DNA of 64,000 nt from Catalinimonas alkaloidigena. GTDB taxonomy: Bacteria > Bacteroidota > Bacteroidia > Cytophagales > Flexibacteraceae. The notes below the pieces were generated by a model. It had not been told where the DNA came from. It worked only from the letters and a program-made list of their open reading frames with translations, and made no database searches. The translations under genes were made by a program, and so were the position numbers. Location: assembly GCF_900100765.1 (NCBI RefSeq), contig NZ_FNFO01000003.1, positions 657,348-721,347 of the forward strand. Direction: 5' to 3'. The number at the start of each line of letters is the position of its first letter. Position 1 is the stretch's first letter. This document shows, piece after piece, positions 42,446 through 53,683 of this stretch.

Positions 42446-44876
42446 AGAAAAGGCGCAGCGCTCGCGCCCACGCGCTGCCAAGAGGACGATCAAACATGTC
42501 GCCATTCTGGGGTCAGGCGTTATGGGAAGCCGTATCGCTGCACATTTCGCCAACATCGGCGTAAAGGTGACCCTGCTGGACATTGTGCCCCGTGAACTCA
42601 ACGAGGCAGAAAAAGCCCAAGGCCTACAACTGACTGATAAAAAATACCGGAACCGGCTGGTAAACGACGCGCTTCAGGCGGCGATCAAGTCTAATCCGGC
42701 GCCACTGTACGATGCTGCCTTCGCTAGCCGCATCACCACTGGCAATTTCGAAGACGACATGGCTGCCATCAAAGAGTGCGATTGGGTGATGGAAGTGGTG
42801 GTCGAAAATCTGGACATCAAAAAGAAAGTATTTGAGCAGGTAGAAAAACACCGCACGCCCGGCACGCTCATTACCTCCAATACCTCGGGGATTCCGATCC
42901 ACCTGATGCTGGAGGGACGTAGCGACGATTTCCGGGAGCATTTCTGCGGGGTGCACTTTTTCAATCCGCCGCGTTACCTGAAGCTGCTTGAAATCATCCC
43001 AACGCCGGAAACAAAGCCCGAAGTGGTCGATTTCCTGATGAACTACGGTGATCTCTACCTGGGCAAAACGACCGTACTGGCCAAGGATACACCCGCTTTC
43101 ATCGCCAACCGGGTCGGGGTGTATTCCATCATGGAGGTGATCAAAATCATGCAGGAACTGGACCTGTCTGTCGAAGAAGTCGACAAGCTTACCGGACCTG
43201 TCATCGGCCATGCCAAATCGGCTACGTTCCGCACGTCCGATGTAGTGGGGCTGGATACGATGATCAAAGTTGCCGACAACCTCTATAGAGCACTGCCGAA
43301 CGACGAATCGCGTGGCATTTTCCAGGTACCCGATTTTGTGCGGAAGATGGAAGAAAACAAGTGGTTGGGTGACAAAACCGGGCAGGGTTTTTACAAGAAA
43401 ACCAAAAAGGACGGGCAAACGGAGATTCTGGCCCTGGACTTGAAAACGCTGGAATACGCCCCCTCCCAAAAGGCCAAGTTCGCCACGCTGGAAACCACTA
43501 AATCGATCGACAACCTGCGGAAGCGGTTTGGTGTGCTGCTGAAAGGTCAGGACAAAGCCGGTGAGTTTTACCGGAAAATGTTTGCGGGTCTGTTCCAGTA
43601 CGTAACGAACCGGATCCCCGAAATCGCCGACGAATTGTACAAGATCGACGATGCCTTAAAGGCCGGTTTCGGCTGGGAAATGGGCCCGTTTGAAACCTGG
43701 GATGCCATCGGGCTGGAAAATGGCTTGTCGTTGCTGAAACAACAGGGCAAACAACCTGCAGCGTGGGTAGAGGAGATGCTCACTTCCGGCGCTACGTCGT
43801 TCTACAAAGCCGAAGGAGGCCAGAAACTCTACTACGATCAGCAAGACCAGGCGTACAAAGTAATCCCCGGTACGGAAGGACTGATTCTGCTGGATAGCCT
43901 TCGCGAAAACTCGGTCGTGTGGAAAAACTCGGATGCTACCCTGTTCGACCTGGGCGACGGGATTTTGGGGCTGGAGTTCCACACCAAAATGAACACCCTG
44001 GGCTCCGGTGTGATTGAGGGCATCAACAAGGCCATCAGCCTGGCAGAAAAAGAATACCAGGGCTTGGTGATTGGCAACGAAGCGGCCAACTTCTCGGCCG
44101 GGGCCAACCTGGCCATGGTCTTCATGTTTGCCATCGAGCAGGAATACGACGAACTGGACCTGATGATTCGCCAGTTTCAGAACACGATGATGCGCGTGCG
44201 CTATTCCAGCATTCCGGTGGTGGTGGCCCCGCGGGGACTGACGCTGGGCGGCGGCTGTGAAATGACGATGCACGCCGACCATGTACAAGCCATTGCCGAA
44301 ACCTACATCGGGTTGGTAGAAATGGGCGTCGGCCTGATTCCGGGCGGGGGCGGCACCAAAGAATTTGCCCTCCGCACTTCCGATAGCTTCCAGAAGGGAG
44401 ATCCCGAACTGAACCGGTTGCAAAATGCCTACATGGACATTGCGATGGCCAAGGTCGCGACGTCGGCCCACGAGGCCCGTCGGATGAGCATCCTACGCGA
44501 CCGTGACCGCATTACCGTCAACAGCAGCCGTCAACTCATCGAAGCGAAAAAAGCGGCGCTGAGCCTGGCTGAAGCGGGCTATACGCACCCGATCCAACGG
44601 ACGGACATCAAGGTAGAAGGCCGCACCGGCATCGCCCTGTTCAAGGCTGGCGTACACGCCATGCGCATGGGGCGCTACATCTCCGAGCACGACAAAAAAG
44701 TGGCCGAGAAGCTGGCCTACGTCATCTGTGGTGGCGATTTGTCCACGCCTCAGGAAGTATCGGAACAATACCTGCTGGATCTGGAACGCGAAGCGTTTCT
44801 GTCGCTGTGCGGCGAGCGGAAAACGCTCGAGCGCATCCAGGCGGTGCTGCAAACCGGCAAGCCGATCCGCAATTAA
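42423..44876 (+). CDS. fadB: 3-hydroxyacyl-CoA dehydrogenase/enoyl-CoA hydratase
   Basis: Bifunctional beta-oxidation enzyme hydrating enoyl-CoA and oxidising 3-hydroxyacyl-CoA. The 817 residues have the dehydrogenase domain first: KHVAILGSGVMGSRIAAHFAN near residue 24 is the NAD-binding site, HFFNPPRYLKLLEIIP the catalytic His region, and a C-terminal dehydrogenase helical part follows. The hydratase/isomerase domain (about 510-700) shows NEAANFSAGANLAMVF, GGGCEMTMHADHVQ and GLVEMGVGLIPGGGGT with both catalytic glutamates. This order is reverse to E. coli FadB, as in many Bacteroidota and Actinobacteria. Second gene of the operon; fadA follows after 27 bases. Confidence 0.95.
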   Translation: MEIPLLSEEKAQRSRPRAAKRTIKHVAILGSGVMGSRIAAHFANIGVKVTLLDIVPRELNEAEKAQGLQLTDKKYRNRLVNDALQAAIKSNPAPLYDAAFASRITTGNFEDDMAAIKECDWVMEVVVENLDIKKKVFEQVEKHRTPGTLITSNTSGIPIHLMLEGRSDDFREHFCGVHFFNPPRYLKLLEIIPTPETKPEVVDFLMNYGDLYLGKTTVLAKDTPAFIANRVGVYSIMEVIKIMQELDLSVEEVDKLTGPVIGHAKSATFRTSDVVGLDTMIKVADNLYRALPNDESRGIFQVPDFVRKMEENKWLGDKTGQGFYKKTKKDGQTEILALDLKTLEYAPSQKAKFATLETTKSIDNLRKRFGVLLKGQDKAGEFYRKMFAGLFQYVTNRIPEIADELYKIDDALKAGFGWEMGPFETWDAIGLENGLSLLKQQGKQPAAWVEEMLTSGATSFYKAEGGQKLYYDQQDQAYKVIPGTEGLILLDSLRENSVVWKNSDATLFDLGDGILGLEFHTKMNTLGSGVIEGINKAISLAEKEYQGLVIGNEAANFSAGANLAMVFMFAIEQEYDELDLMIRQFQNTMMRVRYSSIPVVVAPRGLTLGGGCEMTMHADHVQAIAETYIGLVEMGVGLIPGGGGTKEFALRTSDSFQKGDPELNRLQNAYMDIAMAKVATSAHEARRMSILRDRDRITVNSSRQLIEAKKAALSLAEAGYTHPIQRTDIKVEGRTGIALFKAGVHAMRMGRYISEHDKKVAEKLAYVICGGDLSTPQEVSEQYLLDLEREAFLSLCGERKTLERIQAVLQTGKPIRN

Positions 44877-44903
44877 ACAACCACCTCAAAACGTCACAAA
44901 CAC

Positions 44904-46079
44904 ATGAATGCATACATTGTAGCCGGCTACCGTACGGCCGTCGGCAAAGCCAACCGCGGCGGATTCCGCTTTACGCGCCCCGATAATCTGGCCGCCGAGG
45001 TCATCAAACACCTGATGAAGTCCGTGCCTTCGCTCGATCCGAAACGCGTCGACGATGTGATCGTGGGCAACGCCGTGCCCGAAGCAGAACAAGGCATGCA
45101 AATGGGCCGGATGATTTCGCTATTGTCCATGCCCATCGAAGTACCCGGTATGATTGTGAACCGCTACTGCGGCTCGGGCGTGGAAACCATCGCCATCGCG
45201 TCGGCCAAGATTCATGCAGGGCAAGCCGATTGCATCATTGCGGGCGGCACCGAATCCATGTCGTTGGTGCCGGTGATGGGCTGGAAAACCGCGTTGAACT
45301 ACGACATCGCCGAGCACCACGCCGACTATTACATCGGGATGGGCCTCACGGCCGAGCAGGTAGGAGAGAAGTGGAAGATCAGTCGGGAAGATCAGGATGC
45401 GTTCGCCTTGCGCTCGCACGAGCGTGCGTTGGCGGCCATTAGGGACGGCAAGTTCAAGGACGAGATTGTGCCGATTACGGTCGAAGAGACGTACCTGGAC
45501 CCGAAGATGAAAAAGAAGAAGCGCGAGTATGTGGTAGACACCGACGAAGGGCCGCGCGCCGATACCAATCTGGAGGCGCTCAGCCGTCTAAAACCGGTTT
45601 TCGCAATGGGAGGTACCGTCACGGCCGGAAACTCGTCGCAGACGTCGGATGGAGCCGCTTTTGTGCTGGTCATGTCCGAGCGGCTGGTCAACGAACTGAA
45701 CCTGAAACCCATAGCCCGCATGATGAGCTACTGCGCTGCCGGCGTAGAACCGCGCTACATGGGCATCGGGCCGATGGCGGCCGTACCCAAAGCGCTGAAA
45801 CAGGCAGGCCTGCAGCAGAACGACATCGACCTGATCGAACTCAATGAAGCCTTTGCCGCGCAGTCGGTGGCCGTTATCCGGGAGTTGGATCTGGACCCGG
45901 ACCAAATCAACGTCAACGGCGGTGCCATTGCGCTCGGCCATCCGTTGGGCTGTTCGGGTACCAAACTGTCGATCCAGCTTTTCAACGAAATGCGGCGGCA
46001 GCAGAAAAAATACGGCATGGTGACGGCGTGTGTGGGCGGTGGCCAGGGCGTTGCCGGCATCTACGAATTCCTGAACTAA
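44904..46079 (+). CDS. fadA: Acetyl-CoA C-acyltransferase (3-ketoacyl-CoA thiolase)
   Basis: Thiolase that cleaves 3-ketoacyl-CoA to acetyl-CoA and a shortened acyl-CoA. The 391 residues match the family. NRYCGSGVETIAIASAKI near residue 86 holds the acyl-bearing Cys, ADCIIAGGTESMSLVP the oxyanion loop, DLIELNEAFAAQSVAV the NEAF motif, NGGAIALGHPLGCSG the catalytic His region, and VTACVGGGQGVAGIYE the second catalytic Cys. It works with the FadB-like protein and the acyl-CoA dehydrogenase in the same operon. Confidence 0.97.
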   Translation: MNAYIVAGYRTAVGKANRGGFRFTRPDNLAAEVIKHLMKSVPSLDPKRVDDVIVGNAVPEAEQGMQMGRMISLLSMPIEVPGMIVNRYCGSGVETIAIASAKIHAGQADCIIAGGTESMSLVPVMGWKTALNYDIAEHHADYYIGMGLTAEQVGEKWKISREDQDAFALRSHERALAAIRDGKFKDEIVPITVEETYLDPKMKKKKREYVVDTDEGPRADTNLEALSRLKPVFAMGGTVTAGNSSQTSDGAAFVLVMSERLVNELNLKPIARMMSYCAAGVEPRYMGIGPMAAVPKALKQAGLQQNDIDLIELNEAFAAQSVAVIRELDLDPDQINVNGGAIALGHPLGCSGTKLSIQLFNEMRRQQKKYGMVTACVGGGQGVAGIYEFLN

Positions 46080-46124
46080 TCCACTTTTTAGAACGATAAA
46101 CAACCTTAAAAAAACCAGAATAGC

Positions 46125-47936
46125 ATGGAAGAGATGTTAAAAGGCCGCGCCATTAAAGGCGGCGAATTTCTCGTCAAAGACACCGACGCGCAGGACGTTT
46201 TTATCCCTGAAGAATTCAACGAAGAGCAGCGGATGATTGCCCAGACGTGCCGCGATTTCCTCACCAAGGAGATCTATCCGAAGCTCGACGAAATCGATAG
46301 CATGAAAAACCCGGAATTGATGCCAGAACTTATGGACAAAGCCGGCGAACTGGGCCTATTGGGAACGTCTGTGCCGGAACAATTCGGCGGATTCGGCATG
46401 GATTTCAACACGTCGATGCTGGTGGCCGACATCATTGGGGCGGGGCATTCGTTTGCCGTGGCCCTGTCGGCTCATACGGGCATCGGCACCCTGCCGATTC
46501 TGTACTACGGCAACGAGGCACAGAAAGAAAAGTACCTGCCCAAACTGGCAACGGGCGAGTGGAAAGCGGCCTACTGCCTGACCGAACCCGACTCGGGCTC
46601 GGATGCCAATTCCGGAAAAACCAAGGCGGTTCTGTCGGAAGACGGCTCGCACTACAAAATCTCCGGGCAGAAAATGTGGATCACCAATGGTGGGTTCGCC
46701 GACATCTACATCGTCTTCGCTAAGATCGAGGACGACAAAAACCTGACCGCCTTCATCGTGGAAAAGTCGTTTGGCAACATCACGATGAACGAAGAAGAGA
46801 AGAAGATGGGCATCAAGGGGTCGTCTACCCGGCAGATTTTCTTCAACGAGACGCCCGTACCGGTCGAGAACATGCTTTCCGAACGCCAGAACGGCTTTAA
46901 GATCGCGGTTAACATCCTCAACATCGGTCGGATCAAACTGGCCGCCGCCGCCATCGGTGCGTCGCGGGAAGTGCTCAACAAGGCGATCAATTACGCGAAC
47001 GAGCGGAAGCAGTTCGGACAGGCCATCGCCAATTACGGCGCCATCAAGTACAAACTGGCCGAAATGGCAACCCGCCTCTACGTTTCGGAATCGGCGGCTT
47101 ATCGCGCCGGGCAGAACATCGACGACGCCTACGAAAGCCTGAAAGGTGAAGGCATGGAAGAAGCGCAGGCCAAACTAAAGTCGGTCGAGCAGTTCGCCAT
47201 CGAATGCGCCATCATGAAAGTCCACGGCTCTGAAGTGCTCGACTACATCGTCGACGAAGGCGTGCAGGTCTACGGTGGCATGGGCTTTTCGGCCGAAGCG
47301 CCCATGGACCGTTCGTACCGCGATGCCCGCATCAACCGGATTTTCGAAGGCACTAACGAGATCAACCGCCTGCTGGCCATCGACATGATTCTGAAGCGGG
47401 GGATGAAAGGTGAGATCGATCTGATGGGACCGGCCACGGCGGTGTCCAAGGAGATCATGTCCATCCCTGATTTCGGAGCCGATGAAGACGAAAGCTTCTT
47501 CGCGGCCGAGAAAAAAACGGTGAAGAATCTGAAAAAAGCCCTTCTGATGACGGCCGGTGCCGCTGTGCAGAAGTACATGAACAAGCTGGCTCACGAGCAG
47601 GAGATCATTATGAACCTGGCGGATATGCTGATCGAAATCTATACGGTCGAGTCCGCGATGCTGCGGACCGAGAAGCTGGTCGGCAAGCGGGGCGAAGAAG
47701 CGTGTCAGGGGCAGATCGACATGACGCGCACCTACCTGTACGACACGGCCGACCGCATCCATTCCTGGGGAAAGAACGCGATCAACGCTTTCTCTGAAGG
47801 CGACGAGCAGCGTGTGATGCTGATGGGGCTGAAGCGGTTTACCAAAGTGGCGCCGTTCAACGCGAAAGAGGCCCGTCGCAGGGTCGCTAACGCGATGATT
47901 CAGGAAAACAAGTACATCTATTCGGATTTATACTAA
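46125..47936 (+). CDS. Acyl-CoA dehydrogenase with C-terminal extension
   Basis: FAD-dependent enzyme for the first oxidation of acyl-CoA. The 603 residues exceed the 380-residue minimal form by a C-terminal helical domain, as in VLCAD/FadE-like bacterial enzymes. AYCLTEPDSGSDANSGKTKA and QKMWITNGGFADIYIVFAK are FAD/substrate signatures; GASREVLNKAINYANERKQFGQAIANYGAIKYKLAEMA (in parts) and VQVYGGMGFSAEAPMDRSYRDARINRIFEGTNEINR follow, with the catalytic Glu in EGTNE. Third gene of the operon, ended by a strong terminator. An electron-transfer flavoprotein partner is not nearby. Confidence 0.95.
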   Translation: MEEMLKGRAIKGGEFLVKDTDAQDVFIPEEFNEEQRMIAQTCRDFLTKEIYPKLDEIDSMKNPELMPELMDKAGELGLLGTSVPEQFGGFGMDFNTSMLVADIIGAGHSFAVALSAHTGIGTLPILYYGNEAQKEKYLPKLATGEWKAAYCLTEPDSGSDANSGKTKAVLSEDGSHYKISGQKMWITNGGFADIYIVFAKIEDDKNLTAFIVEKSFGNITMNEEEKKMGIKGSSTRQIFFNETPVPVENMLSERQNGFKIAVNILNIGRIKLAAAAIGASREVLNKAINYANERKQFGQAIANYGAIKYKLAEMATRLYVSESAAYRAGQNIDDAYESLKGEGMEEAQAKLKSVEQFAIECAIMKVHGSEVLDYIVDEGVQVYGGMGFSAEAPMDRSYRDARINRIFEGTNEINRLLAIDMILKRGMKGEIDLMGPATAVSKEIMSIPDFGADEDESFFAAEKKTVKNLKKALLMTAGAAVQKYMNKLAHEQEIIMNLADMLIEIYTVESAMLRTEKLVGKRGEEACQGQIDMTRTYLYDTADRIHSWGKNAINAFSEGDEQRVMLMGLKRFTKVAPFNAKEARRRVANAMIQENKYIYSDLY

Positions 47937-47953
47937 GAGCGCTCAGAACGCCT

Positions 47954-47984
47954 AAAAAAGCCCTCCCGAAAAGGAGGGCTTTTT

Positions 47985-47986
<2 letters not shown>
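47954..47986. terminator. Bidirectional terminator after the beta-oxidation operon
   Basis: Six As, GCCCTCC (47960-47966), loop, GGAGGGC (47973-47979), seven Ts (47980-47986). It also contains the stop codon of the minus-strand aminopeptidase at 47985, so it can end transcription from both sides. Confidence 0.9.
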
Positions 47987-49880
<1,894 letters not shown>

Positions 49881-49900
49881 AGAAATCAAAATCGAAAGAC

Positions 49901-49908
49901 CAAAGGTA
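49901..49908 (-). promoter_or_regulatory. Candidate -7 element of the aminopeptidase gene
   Basis: The minus strand reads TACCTTTG, a perfect TAnnTTTG match 20 bases before the start at 49880. It supports that start choice. Confidence 0.4.
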
Positions 49909-49931
49909 CGCACCAGCAAGCAGGCGTAGGT

Positions 49932-49964
49932 AAAACAAAAAAGCCGACCTGTAGGGCCGGCTTT
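49932..49964 (-). terminator. Terminator after the PpiD-like gene
   Basis: On the minus strand AAAGCCGGCCC pairs, with two mismatches, with AGGTCGGCTTT, and TTTTTTG follows. It stands 20 bases past the stop at 49984. Confidence 0.75.
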
Positions 49965-49983
49965 CTCTGCAACGTGGGGTTGC

Positions 49984-52110
49984 TTAAAAATATTTGACGC
50001 GCTCGTCTTCAATGTCCGATTTTTCGCGAATCACTTGCGAAACCGCGTATTGGGTCCGGCTGCCGAGCCGCTGTTCTACTTCGCCTTTGTACGTGTTGTA
50101 GTCAGCAATTTCGGCCGCGGGCTCTTTGGACGTCACTTCCAGAATGGCGACGCCGTTGTCACCGGCAACCGGTTGCGACACGTTGTTGGGCTCCAGGGCA
50201 AAAGCCGCGCCCAACAGAAGCGGATCGACGCCGATGCCGGGCAGAGAACCTGATCCCAGCGTCACGTCGTTGGCCGAGTTCACCGTAGCACCGCTGCCAT
50301 ATGCCTTCGCGATAGCATCCAGGTCTTTCTCCGAAATCTCTTTCAGACGGGCTTTGATCTGTTCGGCTTTCTTCTCTTTGATGACCTCGCTTTCCACTTC
50401 GCTACGCACATCGGCCAGCGCAGGGGTTCCGGCTTCGGTTTTGCCGGTCAGCACGGCGACAATGTACTGGTCGTCCGCTTCGAACACACCCGATACATCG
50501 CCCACTTGCGCGTCGTTGAACGCCCAGCGGATCATGTCGCGGGCGCCGCGTCCACTGATGTTGTTAACGTACTGGGCGTTTTTCTGAATCCGGGAAGCGG
50601 TGAAACGGTTGACCGCAGGATTCTCCTCCTGCAAACGATCGAACGCTTCGGCACCGGTGGCCGTACCGGCAAAGCGGCTGGCCTCGCGATACACTTGTTC
50701 GCGCGACCCTTCGCTCGCTTCCAGTTCGCGCTGCACGGTGTAAAGCTTGTAACGTTTGCTGTCCTGCGGCTGGGTTACTTCAATGATGTGGTAGCCGAAG
50801 TTGGTTTCGACCACGTCGTTCAACAGACCGGTGCCCTGCTTGGCGAAAACCGCATCTTCGAAAGGCTTCACCATGCGTCCTTTGCCAAACCAGCCCAGAT
50901 CGCCGCCCCGCGTGGCGGTGCCGTCGGTGCCGTACTGGCGGGCCATCTCTGCAAACGAAGCACCGCCTTTGATTTCGCCCAGGATGCGGCGTGCTTCCTT
51001 CTTGGCGAGTTGCTTATCCGCATCGGTATCGGCGGCAGGTTTAATCAGGATGTGGCTGGCGCGTACGTAAGACTCGCCTGTTTCGTCGGTTTCGCCAATC
51101 TTATAGAGGGCCAGTGCGTTGCCGTTGGTGAACGGTCCGTACACTTCGCCAGTCTGTAGCGTGAAGCTGGCGTCGGCCAGTTCGGTCGGTAATTCCGACG
51201 GCATGACCAGACGAGGTGCTACCGAGACATCAGAGTTATTAACGGCAAATACTGAGTCGTTTACGGCCTGCTTGAATTCTTCTTTCAGTTGGGCGAGTTC
51301 GCGGTACACCGCGGCGCTGTCTTCTTTCGAAGCCGAAAGTGGGAACACGACGTAATCGAAGGTGCGGGTGTCTTCCTGCTTGAACTCCGAAGCGTGAGCT
51401 TTCAGGTAAGCATTCAGATCACTGTCCGATACCTGGATGGTAGAATCGGCCACCGAACGGTACGGCACGTACACGTACCGCAGGCTGGCTTTGGCGCTTT
51501 GCTTCTGGTACTCGCGCTGCGCTTCTGCTTTGGTGATGTAGTTGGTGGAGGTCAGCAGGTTTTCGTACTTCGTCTGGAGGCGGTTCGGAATCAACTGGCT
51601 CTCGAAATTGAGCCACATCATCTGCTGTTCTGGTGGAACTTGTCCCGCTTTCAGGGCCGAGAGGAAGGTACGAATACGCTCCCCGTCAAATTCGCCGGTT
51701 TCGGGATCGGAGAACGACTGGCGGACCCAGGGGTGGATGTTATTGCCCTGCACCATGTCGTACTGCTCGTCGGCAGTGACTTCCAGCCCCAGCGCTTCGA
51801 ACTGCTTCTGGTACGCTTTTTCGAAGATCAGCTGGTTCCAGGCTTGCTCGCGGATGGCGGGCATTTGAGCTTCCGACGGCGGCGTCCCTCCGTTCTGGAT
51901 CGCCATGTTGCGGGTAAGTTCGTCGACTTTCGCCTGATACTCCTGCAACGTGACGTCCTCGCCGGCGATTTCGCCTACCAGCTGCTTGTTGTTGCCCAGT
52001 AGCATGGAATTCGGGCCGAACAGGTCGCCAAGGATGAAGGCCACCATGGCAATCAGCACGAAAACGACCGCAATCCACGACTTATCGCGAAGCGTTTGAA
52101 TAATTGACAT
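49984..52110 (-). CDS. ppiD: Peptidylprolyl isomerase PpiD-like periplasmic foldase
   Basis: A 708-residue membrane-anchored foldase. MSIIQTLRDKSWIAVVFVLIAMVAFILGDLF (in parts) is the anchor; a SurA-like N-terminal helical region follows (about 45-230). The parvulin domain (about 345-450) reads VRASHILIKPAADTDADK, GGASFAEMARQYGTDGTATRGGDLGWFGKG in parts and ETNFGYHIIEVTQ. A second parvulin-like half may lie at 560-660. The start at 52110 was chosen for the Met directly before the SIIQ anchor; a frame 21 codons longer is less likely. PpiD helps secreted proteins mature at the SecYEG exit. Confidence 0.92.
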   Translation of the reverse strand: MSIIQTLRDKSWIAVVFVLIAMVAFILGDLFGPNSMLLGNNKQLVGEIAGEDVTLQEYQAKVDELTRNMAIQNGGTPPSEAQMPAIREQAWNQLIFEKAYQKQFEALGLEVTADEQYDMVQGNNIHPWVRQSFSDPETGEFDGERIRTFLSALKAGQVPPEQQMMWLNFESQLIPNRLQTKYENLLTSTNYITKAEAQREYQKQSAKASLRYVYVPYRSVADSTIQVSDSDLNAYLKAHASEFKQEDTRTFDYVVFPLSASKEDSAAVYRELAQLKEEFKQAVNDSVFAVNNSDVSVAPRLVMPSELPTELADASFTLQTGEVYGPFTNGNALALYKIGETDETGESYVRASHILIKPAADTDADKQLAKKEARRILGEIKGGASFAEMARQYGTDGTATRGGDLGWFGKGRMVKPFEDAVFAKQGTGLLNDVVETNFGYHIIEVTQPQDSKRYKLYTVQRELEASEGSREQVYREASRFAGTATGAEAFDRLQEENPAVNRFTASRIQKNAQYVNNISGRGARDMIRWAFNDAQVGDVSGVFEADDQYIVAVLTGKTEAGTPALADVRSEVESEVIKEKKAEQIKARLKEISEKDLDAIAKAYGSGATVNSANDVTLGSGSLPGIGVDPLLLGAAFALEPNNVSQPVAGDNGVAILEVTSKEPAAEIADYNTYKGEVEQRLGSRTQYAVSQVIREKSDIEDERVKYF

Positions 52111-52161
52111 AAGAGCACAAATTGGGTTGATAAAAAGGTTTGCAAAATAACGAGGATGAAG

Positions 52162-52169
52162 CAAAAATA
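52162..52169 (-). promoter_or_regulatory. Candidate -7 element of the ppiD-like gene
   Basis: The minus strand reads TATTTTTG, a perfect TAnnTTTG match, 51 bases before the start at 52110. Confidence 0.4.
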
Positions 52170-52186
52170 ACAAGCCTAAGGACTTG

Positions 52187-53458
52187 TTAATCTTCCTCTT
52201 GTGGCGTAAGAACTGTCACCTGAACGGTATCGATCCGTGCGTCCTGCATGGACGTGATCGTGAACCTAAAGGGCTGAGCATCAATAACCTCGCCAACCTT
52301 GGGGAGGTCTTCTTCGATGGAAATGATGTACCCCCCCAGCGTTTCGTAGTCGCCCTCGGGGATGTTCCACTGGTATTTTTCGTTCAGGTAGTCGACTTCG
52401 TGGCGTGCGCTGAGCAGATAGGTATGGGCATCGATCTTCTGTTCTACCCAGTCTTCTTCGTCGTGTTCGTCCTGAATTTCTCCGAAAATTTCTTCCATCA
52501 CGTCCTCAATCGTCACCAGCCCGGACGTACCGCCAAATTCATCCACCACCAGAGCAATGCTTTTGTGTTCGCTGATGAACTGCACCAGCAACTCTTTGGC
52601 ATGTAAGGTTTCGGGCACGATAATGATCGGAGAGATGATTTCTTCCAGGGTTTGCGGCTTTTTGAAAAGCGCCGACGAGTGGCAGAATCCTACAATGTCG
52701 TCGATGTTTTCCTTGTAAACCGGGATGCGCGAGTGGCCGCTTTCCATAAACACCTGCTTCAGTTCCTCCAGGCCATCTTCTTTATCAATCGCCACGATGT
52801 CGGTGCGGGGAATCATACACTCCCGCACGCGTAACGATTTGAATTCCACCGCATTGCTGAAGATACGGGCGTTGATCTCGGCGTCTTCTTCCTGTTGCGG
52901 GGTGGTGATGGTATTCTGGATGTAATTATTGACGTCCGTAATGCCGAATACGGGCCGATCTTCCGAATACTTCATGCGGAACAGGTGTTCGATGACCAGC
53001 CGCGCCAGGTTCACGATCAGAAACACGAACAGGTACATAATGCCGTAGATAATCGCCAGCGGGACCACCAGGGCCGACAACATCCGGTTCGGGTTGATCA
53101 TGAACAGGCTCTTGGGCAGAAACTCGGCAACGGGCAGGACGATCAACGTCGAGATGATGGTTTGCAACAGCAGAACACCGATGTCGTTATTGAGCACCGG
53201 TTCTAGCCAGGGATTGAGCACCGCGGCCATCACGATGCCGTACGCACTGATGGCGATGGTGTTGCCAATCAGCATGGCGGCAATGAACCGGGAGGGGTGG
53301 GCTACGAAGTAGGACAGGATGTAGCCGGCCAGCGTGCCGCGCTTCCGCTGCAGTTCGATGACCAGTTTGTTGGAAGAAACGAAGGCAATCTCGATTCCTG
53401 AAAAGAACGCGGAAAGCAGCAGGAAGAGTGCAATGAGCAGGAATTGAACGTATTCCAT
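52187..53458 (-). CDS. Hemolysin-type CNNM/CBS membrane protein
   Basis: A 423-residue DUF21-CBS-CorC protein, related to magnesium/cobalt efflux proteins and to GldE. MEYVQFLLIALFLLLSAFFSGIEIAFVSSNKL starts the DUF21 domain (in parts); further hydrophobic stretches near 60-80, 95-115 and 125-150 (VEFLPKSLF is the family mark at about 115). CBS domains run about 200-330 ([62 protein letters not shown] in parts), and CorC_HlyC to the end. The upstream small gene ends at the base preceding its start codon. Function unclear beyond ion transport. Confidence 0.9.
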   Translation of the reverse strand: MEYVQFLLIALFLLLSAFFSGIEIAFVSSNKLVIELQRKRGTLAGYILSYFVAHPSRFIAAMLIGNTIAISAYGIVMAAVLNPWLEPVLNNDIGVLLLQTIISTLIVLPVAEFLPKSLFMINPNRMLSALVVPLAIIYGIMYLFVFLIVNLARLVIEHLFRMKYSEDRPVFGITDVNNYIQNTITTPQQEEDAEINARIFSNAVEFKSLRVRECMIPRTDIVAIDKEDGLEELKQVFMESGHSRIPVYKENIDDIVGFCHSSALFKKPQTLEEIISPIIIVPETLHAKELLVQFISEHKSIALVVDEFGGTSGLVTIEDVMEEIFGEIQDEHDEEDWVEQKIDAHTYLLSARHEVDYLNEKYQWNIPEGDYETLGGYIISIEEDLPKVGEVIDAQPFRFTITSMQDARIDTVQVTVLTPQEED

Positions 53459-53683
53459 CTATTTTTTAGAGGCATGCCGCGACTTGCGGGATGGGGGAGG
53501 AGTAGGGGGTGGTGGGGCGTCGTCGGGTTCGGGTCGCTGTACGAGTCGATACGCCAGAAAAGCACCTCCGCTGATCATAAACACCCAATAGCTATTGGCA
53601 ATTCCTACCATGAAGGATTGATGTACGCCAATCACAAAAGTAGCAACACTGATAGAAAACCAAACGATCGGCCAAAACTTCAT
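53459..53683 (-). CDS. Small membrane protein of 74 aa
   Basis: Function not recognised. MKFWPIVWFSISVATFVIG is followed by a second hydrophobic segment SYWVFMISGGAFLAY, so two membrane helices are likely. The C-terminal tail is Pro-rich, then basic (PEPDDAPPPPTPPPSRKSRHASKK in parts). Its TAG stop occupies 53459-53461, ending directly before the ATG of the CBS protein at 53458. It overlaps lptC by four bases. This tight packing suggests one transcript lptC-small gene-CNNM. Confidence 0.7.
   Translation of the reverse strand: MKFWPIVWFSISVATFVIGVHQSFMVGIANSYWVFMISGGAFLAYRLVQRPEPDDAPPPPTPPPSRKSRHASKK

Noticed and set aside
43656-44471. Minus-strand reading frame of 271 codons inside the fadB-like gene
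   Set aside because: It mirrors the hydratase domain, whose catalytic motifs are on the plus strand.
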